Positions 17,808-25,725 are shown, counted from the stretch's first letter. The stretch: 64,000 nt of DNA from Aeromicrobium yanjiei (GCF_009649075.1 NZ_CP045737.1:3472001-3536000); one strand, 5' to 3'. Numbers and translations: made by a program. Notes: a model not told the origin generated them from the letters alone.

Positions 17808-18178
17808 GCGGGGTCCTCCTGGTTGGGCATCGACGGTCCACCGAGGAAACCGACGAGGTTCTCGATGCGCAGCGGGGCGAACACCTCGACGAAGACGGCC
17901 TCGCCCTCGATGCTGTGGCCGCCGTGGACCGCGCCACGCGGCACGATCGCGACGTCGCCCGCGCTGAGCGTCAGGTCGGTGCCGTCGATCGTGAACGCGA
18001 TCTGGCCGCTCAGCATCACGATGGCCTGCTCGGCGTCCTCGTGGGTGTGCGGCGGCAGCTCGGTGGGGTGGACCCAGCGGATGTGGTTGACACCCATCTC
18101 GCGGCCGGCTGCGGCGCGCCGGAAGTTGTTGGGCAGGCCCTCGACCTCGGGCAGCTGATCCCACGCGGTGACGTACAT
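17804..18178 (-). CDS. Small cupin-domain protein
   Basis: The 124-residue protein is a single cupin barrel with HTHEDAEQAIVMLSGQIAFTIDG (metal motif 1) and PRGAVHGGHSIEGEA (motif 2). It is the first gene of the long operon ending at 2970, behind a promoter with two palindromes. ATG 18178 has AGGAC upstream and is preferred over 18217. Single cupins of this kind can be isomerases, dioxygenases or ligand sensors; nothing here decides. Confidence 0.82.
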   Translation of the reverse strand: MYVTAWDQLPEVEGLPNNFRRAAAGREMGVNHIRWVHPTELPPHTHEDAEQAIVMLSGQIAFTIDGTDLTLSAGDVAIVPRGAVHGGHSIEGEAVFVEVFAPLRIENLVGFLGGPSMPNQEDPA

Positions 18179-18235
18179 GCGTCCTGCTTCCGCTCGACGA
18201 ACTATGACGCGTGTCACGCTATAGTCGTTAACTGC

Positions 18236-18251
18236 AAACTGTCAACAGTTT
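18236..18251 (-). promoter_or_regulatory. Operator over the -35 box of the cupin-to-PrpD operon
   Basis: AAACTGTCAACAGTTT is a 7+2+7 palindrome. Read on the minus strand it contains a perfect TTGACA, followed 16 bases later by TATAGC, so the palindrome covers the -35 box and would serve a repressor. The same core occurs at 22499-22513 before the GntR operon. A GntR/FCD protein is the likely ligand. Confidence 0.6.
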
Positions 18252-18261
18252 TCAGTAAACG

Positions 18262-18277
18262 TCATGTTAAGACATGA
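18262..18277. promoter_or_regulatory. Second palindrome upstream of the cupin operon promoter
   Basis: TCATGT-taag-ACATGA is a perfect 6+4+6 inverted repeat lying just upstream of the -35 box on the minus strand, a position suited to an activator or a second repressor site. The protein is unknown; the second GntR regulator is a candidate. Confidence 0.4.
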
Positions 18278-18299
18278 ATCACCCCCTGGAATGCCGACG

Positions 18300-18340
18300 A
18301 CCCCGCCGACGGATCCGCTGGGCGGTCCCGTCGACGGGGT
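18300..18340 (-). terminator. Inverted repeat between the two catabolic operons
   Basis: Arms 18300-18312 and 18328-18340 match at 12 of 13 positions around a 15-base loop. It lies 40 bases after the DUF1330 stop and before the next promoter, so it probably ends the GntR operon. No U-run follows. Confidence 0.5.
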
Positions 18341-18380
18341 GCGGCGACACCTCCTGCGGGGGGACAGGGGGTGCCGGGTC

Positions 18381-18716
18381 TCAGTCGCTCGTCGCGGCGC
18401 TCGGCACTCCCTGCAGGTGGTAGACGTGCGACGTCGCGGAGTCGTGCCGCAGGCCCACCACGGACTGGTAGTCCGGCGAGTCGTAGAACTCGGTCACCCG
18501 GTCGAGGCTCTCGAACTCGACGAGCACGAGCCGCTCGAACTCCCGGCCGCCCTCACGGACGATCAGCTCGCCCTGGGCCGGGAAGGCGTGCGCCAGCAGC
18601 CGGGCGCCGTACTTCTCCAGGACGGGCCCGCTGCGCTCGACGTACTGCTCGTAGGTCTCGTGGTCGTGGACCGTGACCTCCGCGACGATGTAGCCGCGCC
18701 CCTGGCCGGCCGTCAT
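18381..18716 (-). CDS. DUF1330 family small protein
   Basis: The 111-residue protein has the DUF1330 dimeric ferredoxin-like barrel pattern: GYIVAEVTVHDHETYEQYVERSGPVLEKYGARLLAH, then ERLVLVEFESLDRVTEFYDSPDYQSV. Its start overlaps the hydrolase stop by 4 bases and it is the last gene of the GntR operon. Function in this family is largely unknown; relatives resemble EthD and ABM proteins that handle small organic molecules. Confidence 0.82.
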   Translation of the reverse strand: MTAGQGRGYIVAEVTVHDHETYEQYVERSGPVLEKYGARLLAHAFPAQGELIVREGGREFERLVLVEFESLDRVTEFYDSPDYQSVVGLRHDSATSHVYHLQGVPSAATSD

Positions 18717-19384
18717 GCGTCGATCTCCTGCAGCGTGCCGAGGAGGTCCGAGGTGGTCGAGACGTCCGCGTACTTCTGGCCCATGTCGAACAGGTTGACC
18801 TCGTGCACCAGCGGGCTGCGGTCGTAGACCGCGTCCGACGGCACGGCCACCTTGTAGTTGTACGAGAACGCGTCGACTGCGCTGCCGCGCACGCATCCGG
18901 ACGTCGAGCAGCCCGTCACGACGAGCGAGTCGACACCTGCCTGCACGAGATAGCTCAGCAACGGGGTGCCGAAGAATGCGCTGGGGTGCCGCTTGGGCAG
19001 CAGGATCTCGCCCTCGAGCGGGGCGATGTCGGGGTGGAACTCGTAGCCCTTGTCGGGGATGTCCATGATGCCCGGCACCTTGGCGCCGAGGGCGCCGGCG
19101 TCGAAGGCCTTCTTGGGCGCGACGTAGGGATACAGCACGGGCCAGCCCTTGGCACGAAAGAGCGTGAGCAGCTGCGAGATGTTCGCGACCGCGTCCCACG
19201 CGACCTCGCCGCAGCTCGTCGTGAACTCCTCGATCGCCTCGTCGAAGGGGACCGGCTGGGTGCCGGTCGTGCGGTACTGCACGTCGATGATGAGCAGCGC
19301 GGGACGCTGCCCCATCCCGACCGGCCGGCCGAAGCCCGCGGCGTCGTAGCGCTCCTTGGTCAGGTCGTCGATGATCTCGCTCAT
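18713..19384 (-). CDS. Isochorismatase-family cysteine hydrolase, N-carbamoylsarcosine-amidase-like
   Basis: The 223-residue protein has the triad Asp34 (LIIDVQ), Lys131 and Cys164 (GCSTSGCVRGSAVDA). ERYDAAGFGRPVGMGQRPALLIIDVQ at the N-terminus is typical of the N-carbamoylsarcosine amidase/maleamate amidohydrolase subgroup. Such enzymes hydrolyse a carbamoyl or amide group to acid plus ammonia. The gene follows a hydantoinase-type gene with 4-base overlap, so ring opening by the hydantoinase and release of ammonia by this enzyme is the natural reading. Confidence 0.85.
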   Translation of the reverse strand: MSEIIDDLTKERYDAAGFGRPVGMGQRPALLIIDVQYRTTGTQPVPFDEAIEEFTTSCGEVAWDAVANISQLLTLFRAKGWPVLYPYVAPKKAFDAGALGAKVPGIMDIPDKGYEFHPDIAPLEGEILLPKRHPSAFFGTPLLSYLVQAGVDSLVVTGCSTSGCVRGSAVDAFSYNYKVAVPSDAVYDRSPLVHEVNLFDMGQKYADVSTTSDLLGTLQEIDA

Positions 19385-20796
19385 GAGGGCTCTCCTTCGT
19401 GTTCTGCGGCGGCCAGTGCCGCCGCGCCGCTGCGCTCACGGCGCAGGAAGCGTCCAGTGGTCTCCTGGGCGAGCTGCCCGTCACGCAGGGCGAACTGCCC
19501 GCGCACGAGCGTGTGCACGACGCTCAGGGGCACCTCGGTGCCCTCCCACGGCGTGTACTCGGCGCCGGAGTGCTGGGTGGCGGCGTTGATGACGTAGCTG
19601 CTGTCGAGGTCCACGACCGCGATGTCGGCGTCCGAGCCGACGCGGATCGTGCCCTTCTGCGGATACATCCCGAACAGCTTGGCCGAGCGGGTCGACGTCG
19701 CGTCGACGAGGCGCTCGAGCGGCACGCCGCGGCGCAGGCCCTCGCTCAGCGTCAGGGGCAGGACGCCGCCGGTGCCGGGGAAGCCGGCCGAGGCCGTCCA
19801 GATGTCCTTCTCCTTGTTGACGCGGTGCCGGGCGTTGTGGTCCGAGCCGACCGTGTCGACCGAGCCGTCGGCCATGCCGATCCACAGCGACTCGAGATCG
19901 GCGCGCTCACGGATGGGCGGGTTGACCTTGCCGTACGTGCCGCAGTCGGCGCCGGTCGTCAGCGTCAGGTACTGGGTGCACGTCTCGACGAACAGGTTCT
20001 CGTACGAGCGACGCTGACGCTGCATGGCCTCCAGCGCGAGCTGGCTGCTGGTGTGCACCGCGTAGACGGACGCACCGGTGATCTGTGCCATGTACGCGAC
20101 CCGCTGCACGGCCTCGGCCTCGACGAACGACGGACGCGACTGGTTCCAGGCGCTGAGCGGCCCGCGGGACTCGTCGATGGGCCGGTTCTTCAGCTTCCAC
20201 ACCAGCTCGATGTTCTCGGGGTGGGGATTGATCATGGCGCCGTTGTCGGCGGCCGTGCCCAGCACGTCGTACATGTAGCCGTCGTCATTGCCCGGCAGGC
20301 CGAGGTACTTGCCCTCGTCGCCCTTGAAGTTCATGAAGAACTTGAAGCTGGAGATGCCGAACTCGCGGATGTAGGCCGGGATGTCGTGCACGTGGGCGTC
20401 CGAGCCCACGACGATGTGGAAACCGAAGTCGACGTAGGAGTCCTGCTCCATGACGGCCTGGGCGCCGGGCACGACGGTGTCGTAGGGCTCGCCGCTCATC
20501 AGGTAGACGAGCATCGAGGTGATGCCGCCGGCTGCGGCCGAGGCCGTCTCCAGCCGGGCGTCGTCGGGGTCCTTCGGCACACGGATGTCCTTGCCGAGGT
20601 GCACGTGCGGGTCGATCGCACCGGGCAGCACGAGCTTGCCGTCCAGCTGCACGACCTCGCGCGCCTCGGCGTCGGAGTCGCGCGAGACGATGCCCGAGAC
20701 GAGACCGTCCTTGATGAGCAGGTCGACGTCCGCGAGGCCGGAGCCGTGGAGGAAGACGCGTCCGCCCGAGAGGCGGGTGTCGTGCACCGTCGTCAC
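19381..20796 (-). CDS. Dihydropyrimidinase/hydantoinase-type cyclic amidohydrolase
   Basis: The 471-residue protein is a complete binuclear amidohydrolase. Metal ligands are His64 and His66 (DPHVHL), the presumed carboxylated Lys158 (FKFFMNFKGD), His192, His248 and Asp319 (GSDHNARH). C-terminal VGSDADIAVVDLD is the family's return strand. It should open a cyclic amide, imide or ureide. The GTG start overlaps the lyase stop by 4 bases. Dihydroorotase is unlikely because no pyrimidine genes are nearby and the NPP/HPEN regions follow the hydantoinase branch. Confidence 0.88.
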   Translation of the reverse strand: MTTVHDTRLSGGRVFLHGSGLADVDLLIKDGLVSGIVSRDSDAEAREVVQLDGKLVLPGAIDPHVHLGKDIRVPKDPDDARLETASAAAGGITSMLVYLMSGEPYDTVVPGAQAVMEQDSYVDFGFHIVVGSDAHVHDIPAYIREFGISSFKFFMNFKGDEGKYLGLPGNDDGYMYDVLGTAADNGAMINPHPENIELVWKLKNRPIDESRGPLSAWNQSRPSFVEAEAVQRVAYMAQITGASVYAVHTSSQLALEAMQRQRRSYENLFVETCTQYLTLTTGADCGTYGKVNPPIRERADLESLWIGMADGSVDTVGSDHNARHRVNKEKDIWTASAGFPGTGGVLPLTLSEGLRRGVPLERLVDATSTRSAKLFGMYPQKGTIRVGSDADIAVVDLDSSYVINAATQHSGAEYTPWEGTEVPLSVVHTLVRGQFALRDGQLAQETTGRFLRRERSGAAALAAAEHEGEPS

Positions 20797-21686
20797 GCCA
20801 CGCCTCCCGTCACTGGGACGTCCGCCGCGTAGCGCCGGTCGAGCTCGTCGAACTCGGGCTTGCGCACGAGGGCCTGGCGGTCCGCCCAGTCGATCATCAG
20901 GTGGGCGGCGTCCTTGGTGTCGCCGTGCTCGGCGAGGTGGTCCATGACCTGGCGCATGCCGGCGACGGCGCCGCGCATGGCCGCGTTCGCGTAGAGGGCC
21001 ACCGAGAAGCCGAGCTCGCCCAGCTCGCTGCGCGTCATGAGCGGCGTCAGGCCGCCCTCGACCATGTTGGCCAGGTGCAGACCCGGGACGTTGCGGATGA
21101 TGTATTCCATCTGCTCACGGGTGCGCGGCGCCTCGACGAACAAGATGTCGGCACCGGCCTCGGAGTAGGCCGCGGCTCGGTCGCACGCGGCCTCCAGGCC
21201 CTCGGTCGACAGGGCGTCGGTGCGCGCGATGATCAGCATGTTCTCGTCGAGACGGGCGTCCACGGCCGCACGGACCTTGCCGACCATCTCGTCCTGGGAG
21301 ATGACGCCCTTGCCCGCGAAGTGGCCGCACTTCTTGGGGCTGACCTGGTCCTCGAGCTGCAGGGCCGAGGCGCCCGCGCGCTCGAGCTGGCGGACCGTGC
21401 GCTGCACGTTGAGGGCGTTGCCGAAGCCCGTGTCGGCGTCGACCACCAAGGGGATCGACACCGCGTCCGCCATCGCTGCGACGTGCGCGACGAGCTCGGT
21501 CACCGAGAGCAGTCCGAGGTCGGGCATCCCGAGATAGGTGTTGGTCAGCCCGGCGCCCGAGACGTAGACCGCCTCGAAGCCTGCCTGCTCGATCACGCGA
21601 GCGGTGAGCGCATTCGGCGCTCCTGGCAGCAGGATCGGTCCGTCCTGCCGGCTGATCAGCTCACGCAGCTGAAGCGGTGTCGTCAT
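20793..21686 (-). CDS. Isocitrate lyase/PEP mutase superfamily lyase
   Basis: The 297-residue alpha/beta-barrel protein shows VSGAGLTNTYLGMPDLGLLS, VDADTGFGNALNVQRTV (Mg-binding Asp), LQLEDQVSPKKCGHFAGK (the cysteine loop) and ARTDALSTEGLE. The KKCGHF loop marks it as an active C-C lyase of the methylisocitrate/dimethylmalate lyase kind rather than a phosphonate mutase. It likely cleaves a hydroxy-dicarboxylic acid to pyruvate or glyoxylate plus a second acid, feeding central metabolism. Linked by 4-base overlaps to the GntR and hydantoinase genes. Confidence 0.87.
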   Translation of the reverse strand: MTTPLQLRELISRQDGPILLPGAPNALTARVIEQAGFEAVYVSGAGLTNTYLGMPDLGLLSVTELVAHVAAMADAVSIPLVVDADTGFGNALNVQRTVRQLERAGASALQLEDQVSPKKCGHFAGKGVISQDEMVGKVRAAVDARLDENMLIIARTDALSTEGLEAACDRAAAYSEAGADILFVEAPRTREQMEYIIRNVPGLHLANMVEGGLTPLMTRSELGELGFSVALYANAAMRGAVAGMRQVMDHLAEHGDTKDAAHLMIDWADRQALVRKPEFDELDRRYAADVPVTGGVA

Positions 21687-22381
21687 GATTTTTCACTTCC
21701 CCTTCGGGATTCGTCGTCGAAGCCCAGGGCAGCAAGAGCGCTGCGCCTGGCGCGGTCAAGGTGTTGATGGACGAGGCGGGCCGCCTCGTCGGGCATGCGC
21801 GACTGCAGGGCAGCCACGATGTCTGCGTGCTCCTGGAGGGCCTCCTTGGCCCGGACCGGCGCCTTGGCCGACATCGAGCGCGCAAGATAGATCTGCGCCT
21901 GGGTCTCGAGGGCGGCGCGCTCGAGCGTCGCATTGGAGGCCAGGGCGAGCAGCCGCTGGTGGAAGTCGCGGTCCGGCGGATAGCTGCCGCCGGACTCCGA
22001 GGACATCGCCTCGGCGGTCTCGGAGACGAACGCCTCCAGCGCCGCGAGGTCCTCGTCAGCGGCTCGCTGGCACGCGAGCCGGGCGGCGTACATCTCGAAG
22101 GCCGTGCGCATGTCGTACAGCTCGTCCAGCTCGCGCGGGTCGAACGTGCGCACGAAGGCGCCTCGGTGGCTGACGATCGTCAGCAGGCCCTCGCCGGCCA
22201 GGTGCTGGATCGCCTCGCGCAGGGGACCGCGACTGATGCCGAGGGAAGCCGCGAGGGCCACCTCGTTCAGGCGTTCACCCGGGGCAACGGTCCCCGACAG
22301 GATCATCTCGCGCACGAGAGTCTCGGTGCGGCGCGAAAAGGTGCCGTCTCGGCTCAGCTCAGTCCCGGTGCCATCGCTCAC
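21683..22381 (-). CDS. GntR-family transcriptional regulator (FCD domain)
   Basis: The 232-residue regulator has a winged helix (about residues 15-82; GERLNEVALAASLGISRGPLREAIQHL) and an FCD ligand domain. It is the first gene of the operon that includes the lyase, hydantoinase, hydrolase and DUF1330 protein. Its promoter region and that of the cupin operon carry the same palindrome, so it probably represses both until a pathway acid is bound. It resembles the GntR protein at 9750-10469, and either could bind the shared site. Confidence 0.88.
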   Translation of the reverse strand: MSDGTGTELSRDGTFSRRTETLVREMILSGTVAPGERLNEVALAASLGISRGPLREAIQHLAGEGLLTIVSHRGAFVRTFDPRELDELYDMRTAFEMYAARLACQRAADEDLAALEAFVSETAEAMSSESGGSYPPDRDFHQRLLALASNATLERAALETQAQIYLARSMSAKAPVRAKEALQEHADIVAALQSRMPDEAARLVHQHLDRARRSALAALGFDDESRRGSEKS

Positions 22382-22498
22382 TGGAGGTCCTCACGATCGT
22401 GGGCAGGTTCGCAGACAGTCTGGCTGATTCTGCAGGGCACGCGACCGCTGTCGGTGCGTCCACGCCTCATCCCCTCCATTGTGCGACCCGGTTCTGTC

Positions 22499-22521
22499 AA
22501 CTGTCAACAGTTTGTCGACAA
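22499..22521 (-). promoter_or_regulatory. Operator region of the GntR-lyase-hydantoinase operon
   Basis: AACTGTCAACAGTTT at 22499-22513 repeats the palindrome found before the cupin operon. It overlaps a second perfect palindrome, TTGTCGACAA, at 22512-22521. On the minus strand the first contains TTGACA, followed 18 bases later by CACAAT as a possible -10. This gives the GntR mRNA an untranslated leader of about 90 bases. Confidence 0.55.
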
Positions 22522-22583
22522 CAACTGTGAGCCACGACTCCCCCTCCTCCGGCACGGCGGTTGGCGGTGCGGAGCCCGGTGGG

Positions 22584-23273
22584 CTATCGGAGGGCGAGGT
22601 CGACCGCGGCCTCGACGTGCAGCGCGGTCGTGGGGAACACCGGCACCTCGAGATCGTCCGCGCCGATCAGCAGCTCGATCTCGGTGCACCCGAGGACGAT
22701 GCCCTCGGCGCCGCGCGCGACGAGCCGGTCGGTCGCAGCGAGGTAGAAGTCCCTGGACTCCGCGGTCATCACGTCGTGGCACAGCTCGTCGTAGACGATC
22801 GCGCTGAGGCGGCTGCGGTCGTCCGCGGGCGGCACCAGCACCTCGATGCCGTGGGCGGCCACCCGGTCGACGTAGAAGGACTGCTCCATCGTGAACGCCG
22901 TGCCGAGCAGCCCGACACGGCTGAGTCCTGCCGCACGGATCGCCGAGGCGGTCGTGTCGGCGATGTGGACGAAGGGGACCGAGAGCGCCGACTCGATGTC
23001 GGCGGCCACGTGGTGCATCGTGTTGGTGCACAGCACGATGAGATCGGCGCCAGCCGACTCCAGCCGGCGGCCCGCTGCGGCCAGGTGACCGGCCACCAGG
23101 TCCCACCGGTCTGCGAGCTTGAGCTCCTCGATGTCGGCGAAGTCGACCGACTCCATGAGGATCCGCGCCGAGTGCAGGCCGCCCAGCCTGGTCGCGACGG
23201 ACTCGTTGAGCAGGCGGTAGTACTCCAGCGTGCTGACCCAGCTCATCCCGCCGATCAGGCCGATGGTCCTCAT
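22584..23273 (-). CDS. Aspartate/glutamate racemase family protein
   Basis: The 229-residue protein has both catalytic cysteines of cofactor-independent racemases, Cys82 (LCTNTMH) and Cys196 (LGCTEIELL), with the N-terminal IGLIGGMSWVSTLEYY typical of the aspartate racemase/YgeA branch. It probably epimerises a D/L amino acid or hydroxy acid. It is the last gene of the trpEG operon with 4-base overlap to DUF3293. Although it lies next to the hydantoinase operon, a separate promoter region separates them. Confidence 0.87.
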   Translation of the reverse strand: MRTIGLIGGMSWVSTLEYYRLLNESVATRLGGLHSARILMESVDFADIEELKLADRWDLVAGHLAAAGRRLESAGADLIVLCTNTMHHVAADIESALSVPFVHIADTTASAIRAAGLSRVGLLGTAFTMEQSFYVDRVAAHGIEVLVPPADDRSRLSAIVYDELCHDVMTAESRDFYLAATDRLVARGAEGIVLGCTEIELLIGADDLEVPVFPTTALHVEAAVDLALR

Positions 23274-23701
23274 GGGTTCATGATCGGGGTGATCACCAGC
23301 CTCGCGGGGCCGCCGCGCTCGATGACCACGATCGCGTTCTGCCCGTACGCCGTCGCGAGCGTGACCGCCTCCGGCTCGGCCAGGTCGAGGGCGAAGAAGC
23401 CGTGCTCGGGCTCCCACTCGGGGTCGTACCCCACCCCGATGTGCGGCAGGATCACGCAGCCGAGCTCGCTGAGGTCGGCCTCCAGCCGGTCGTTTGCCTC
23501 GTCGTTGCTGTCCTGGTCGAGCGGCTCGCTGCGCGGGTTCCACCCGGTGATGAACACCCCGCTCGCGGCGCCGTAGTCGTCCAGCACCGCGTCGACCTCG
23601 GCCGAGGTCTCCCCGACGCCGACCGTCGCACGGGCGGAGCCGAGATCGTCCAGGACGACGTAACGGGTGCGCTCGTACTCCCGCACGAGGTCGGTGGCCA
23701 T
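23270..23701 (-). CDS. DUF3293 family protein
   Basis: The 143-residue protein fits DUF3293: an N-terminal YERTRYVV strand, ASGVFITGWNPRSEPLDQDSNDEANDRLEADL in the middle, and EHGFFALDL followed by ATAYGQNAIVV. No function is established for the family. Its ATG shares one base with the trpEG stop (TGATG), so it is translationally coupled to it, and it overlaps the racemase by 4 bases. Confidence 0.8.
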   Translation of the reverse strand: MATDLVREYERTRYVVLDDLGSARATVGVGETSAEVDAVLDDYGAASGVFITGWNPRSEPLDQDSNDEANDRLEADLSELGCVILPHIGVGYDPEWEPEHGFFALDLAEPEAVTLATAYGQNAIVVIERGGPARLVITPIMNP

Positions 23702-25575
23702 CAGCCGACCAGGTCCGTCACGAGATCGCGCAGGATGCCGAAGCCGTTCTGGGTCAGGATCGACTCGGCGTGGAACTGCACGCCGCGGTAGTGCGGCCCC
23801 GCGACGAGGTGGACGTCGCCGGTCTCGGGATCGGTCTCGACCGACACGCCCTCGGGCAGGCCGGACTCGGGGACCCGGGCCACGAACGTGTTGTAGAAGC
23901 CGACCGTCTCCGGCCGGTCGAGGACGGTGAGGCGGCTCTGCGTGCCCTGGAACACGATGTCCTTGAACACCAGGTCCAGGCCGATCTGGTGGCTGAGCGT
24001 CTGGTGCCCGAGGCACACCGCGAGGAACGGCCGCTCCGCCGCGAGCAGATCGGCCACGACGCCGTGCAGCACGGCCATCTTGGGGTCCGCGACGTCGCGG
24101 GGATCGCCCGGACCGGGACCCACAACCACGAGGTCGTAGCCGTCGAGCGCGCCCGGCTCACCCAGCGCGGGGGCGTCGTGACGGATGATGTCGGTCGCCA
24201 TGCCGAGCACGCCGAACACGTGCGACAGCATGTTGACGAAGTCGTCCTCGCCGTCGACGATCACGACCCGCTTGCCGGTCAGCGACGGCACGGGGGCCGC
24301 GCCCGACTGATCGGTGAGCCAGAACTGGCTGAGCCGCTGGTTGCGCGAGCCGAGCGCGATGATGACCTCGTCCTCACGCGTGAACGCGTCGAAGCCCTCG
24401 ACCGGCTCGGGCGCGGACTCGACCAGGCCGAACGCGCTGAGGATGCCCGAGGCCTTGGCCCAGGTCTCGGTCGTCTCGTACTCCGCGTCGGAGTCGCGGA
24501 CCAGGGTCGCCCCGGCGGTGACCTTGAGGTTGCCGTCGAGATCGACATCGGCCGTACGGATGAGGATCGGCGCGTCAGCCATCGGCGCGCCGTCGTCGTC
24601 ACGACCGATGAGGGCGGCGACGGAGGCGTAGTAGCCGCGTCCCTCCGACTCGTACTGCTTGATCAGGCGGCACGCGTTCTCGACCGGGCTGCCGGTCACG
24701 GTGGCCGCGAACATCGAGTCGCGCAGGACCTCGCGGACGTCGCGGTGGGTGCGTCCGGCCAGGAGGTACTCGGTGTGGACGAGGTGCGTCATCGGCTTGA
24801 GGTAGGGCCCGAGCACCAGGCCGCCCTCGTGGCAGATGTCGCACATCATCTTGAGCTCCTCGTCGACGACCATGAAGAGCTCGTAGATCTCCTTCTCGTC
24901 CTGGAGGAACCTGAGCAGCTCGCGCTTCTTGTCGGCGTGGGTCTCCAGGCCGCGCATGCGGAACGTCCCGCTGATCGGGTTCATGCGCACCTGGCCGGCC
25001 TCGAGGCTCACGTGCCGCTCGGGGGACGCGCCGATCAGGTAGCGGTCGCCGGTGAAGATGAGGAACGTCCAGAACGCGCCGCGCTCCCGCTCGAGCAGGC
25101 GGCGAAAGACGGTCAGTGCCCGCTCGTGACCCCAGTCGGCGACCTGCGCGCGGTAGTGGCGCCCGATCACCAGGTTCGCGCCCTCGCCGTGGCCGATCTC
25201 CTCGTCGATGATCTGCCGCACGATGCCGGCGTACTCCTCGTCGGACGTCTCGAAGCCACCGCGATCGGTGAACTCGACCGGCACGTCGGGCAGCACCGAC
25301 AGGATCTCCTGGACCGGCACCTCGGCGCTGTAGGCGACCTCGATCGCCGTCAGCGGGGTGCCGTCCTGGTGCGCCTCGAAACCGCGCTCCCGCACCTGGG
25401 CGTACGGGACGAGGACCAGGTGGTCCCAGGCCCGCTCGACACCCGCCCGCAGCGGGATGTCCGCGAGCAGGTCGAGGTCGGTGCGCGGGCCGCCGACCAG
25501 CGTCACGGTGTCGGAGTCGCGCACGCGGATCAGCGCGAATGCCGGTTGAGCGAGGAGCTCGTCGAGGGAGGTCAT
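23701..25575 (-). CDS. Fused anthranilate synthase TrpE-TrpG (PhzE-like architecture)
   Basis: The 624-residue protein joins a chorismate-binding domain (about 1-400; ASPERHVSLEAGQVRMNPISGT, HTEYLLAGR, TGSPVENACRLI) to a class I glutamine amidotransferase (about 435-620) with Cys521 (AVCLGHQTL) and the His-Glu pair in VQFHAES. It should convert chorismate and glutamine to anthranilate or 2-amino-2-deoxyisochorismate. By eye the synthase part is close to PhzE, but no other phenazine gene is present, and a leader peptide with tandem Trp codons upstream favours tryptophan-regulated anthranilate synthase, as described for Streptomyces venezuelae. AAGGAA precedes the ATG. Confidence 0.88.
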   Translation of the reverse strand: MTSLDELLAQPAFALIRVRDSDTVTLVGGPRTDLDLLADIPLRAGVERAWDHLVLVPYAQVRERGFEAHQDGTPLTAIEVAYSAEVPVQEILSVLPDVPVEFTDRGGFETSDEEYAGIVRQIIDEEIGHGEGANLVIGRHYRAQVADWGHERALTVFRRLLERERGAFWTFLIFTGDRYLIGASPERHVSLEAGQVRMNPISGTFRMRGLETHADKKRELLRFLQDEKEIYELFMVVDEELKMMCDICHEGGLVLGPYLKPMTHLVHTEYLLAGRTHRDVREVLRDSMFAATVTGSPVENACRLIKQYESEGRGYYASVAALIGRDDDGAPMADAPILIRTADVDLDGNLKVTAGATLVRDSDAEYETTETWAKASGILSAFGLVESAPEPVEGFDAFTREDEVIIALGSRNQRLSQFWLTDQSGAAPVPSLTGKRVVIVDGEDDFVNMLSHVFGVLGMATDIIRHDAPALGEPGALDGYDLVVVGPGPGDPRDVADPKMAVLHGVVADLLAAERPFLAVCLGHQTLSHQIGLDLVFKDIVFQGTQSRLTVLDRPETVGFYNTFVARVPESGLPEGVSVETDPETGDVHLVAGPHYRGVQFHAESILTQNGFGILRDLVTDLVG

Positions 25576-25631
25576 CTCAGTTCCTTCACGAATGTCTCGA
25601 CCGGCGGGGCGAGTGCGGCAGAAACGACGAT

Positions 25632-25661
25632 GCCCAGAGCCGGCCACGAGGCGGTCTGGGC
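25632..25661 (-). terminator. Candidate attenuator hairpin in the trpEG leader
   Basis: GCCCAGA and TCTGGGC pair as a perfect 7-bp stem, extended inward by CCG/CGG, between the leader peptide and trpEG. On the minus strand it is followed by ATCGTCGTTTC. A competing upstream pairing is available: GCCACC-tctgag-GGTGGC at about 25672-25689. Confidence 0.5.
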
Positions 25662-25680
25662 AAGATTCGACAGGCCACCC

Positions 25681-25719
25681 TCAGAGGTGGCGCCACCAGG
25701 AGAGGTGTCGGACTGTCAT
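25681..25719 (-). CDS. Tryptophan-rich leader peptide of trpEG
   Basis: A 12-codon frame reads MTVRHLSWWRHL and stops at 25681, 105 bases before the trpEG start. Two adjacent Trp codons (25693-25698) fall inside GGTGGCGCCACC, one arm of the leader's alternative pairings. A leader peptide with consecutive Trp codons before an anthranilate synthase gene is the hallmark of trp attenuation. It is too short to be found by ordinary gene finders. A TANNNT box six bases upstream suggests leaderless translation. Confidence 0.7.
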   Translation of the reverse strand: MTVRHLSWWRHL

Positions 25720-25725
25720 GCGTGA

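Noticed and set aside
23701..25575. Part of a phenazine cluster
   Set aside because: No phzB, D, F or G homologues nearby; the isochorismatase-family gene at 18.7 kb belongs to the carbamoylsarcosine amidase branch and a different operon.
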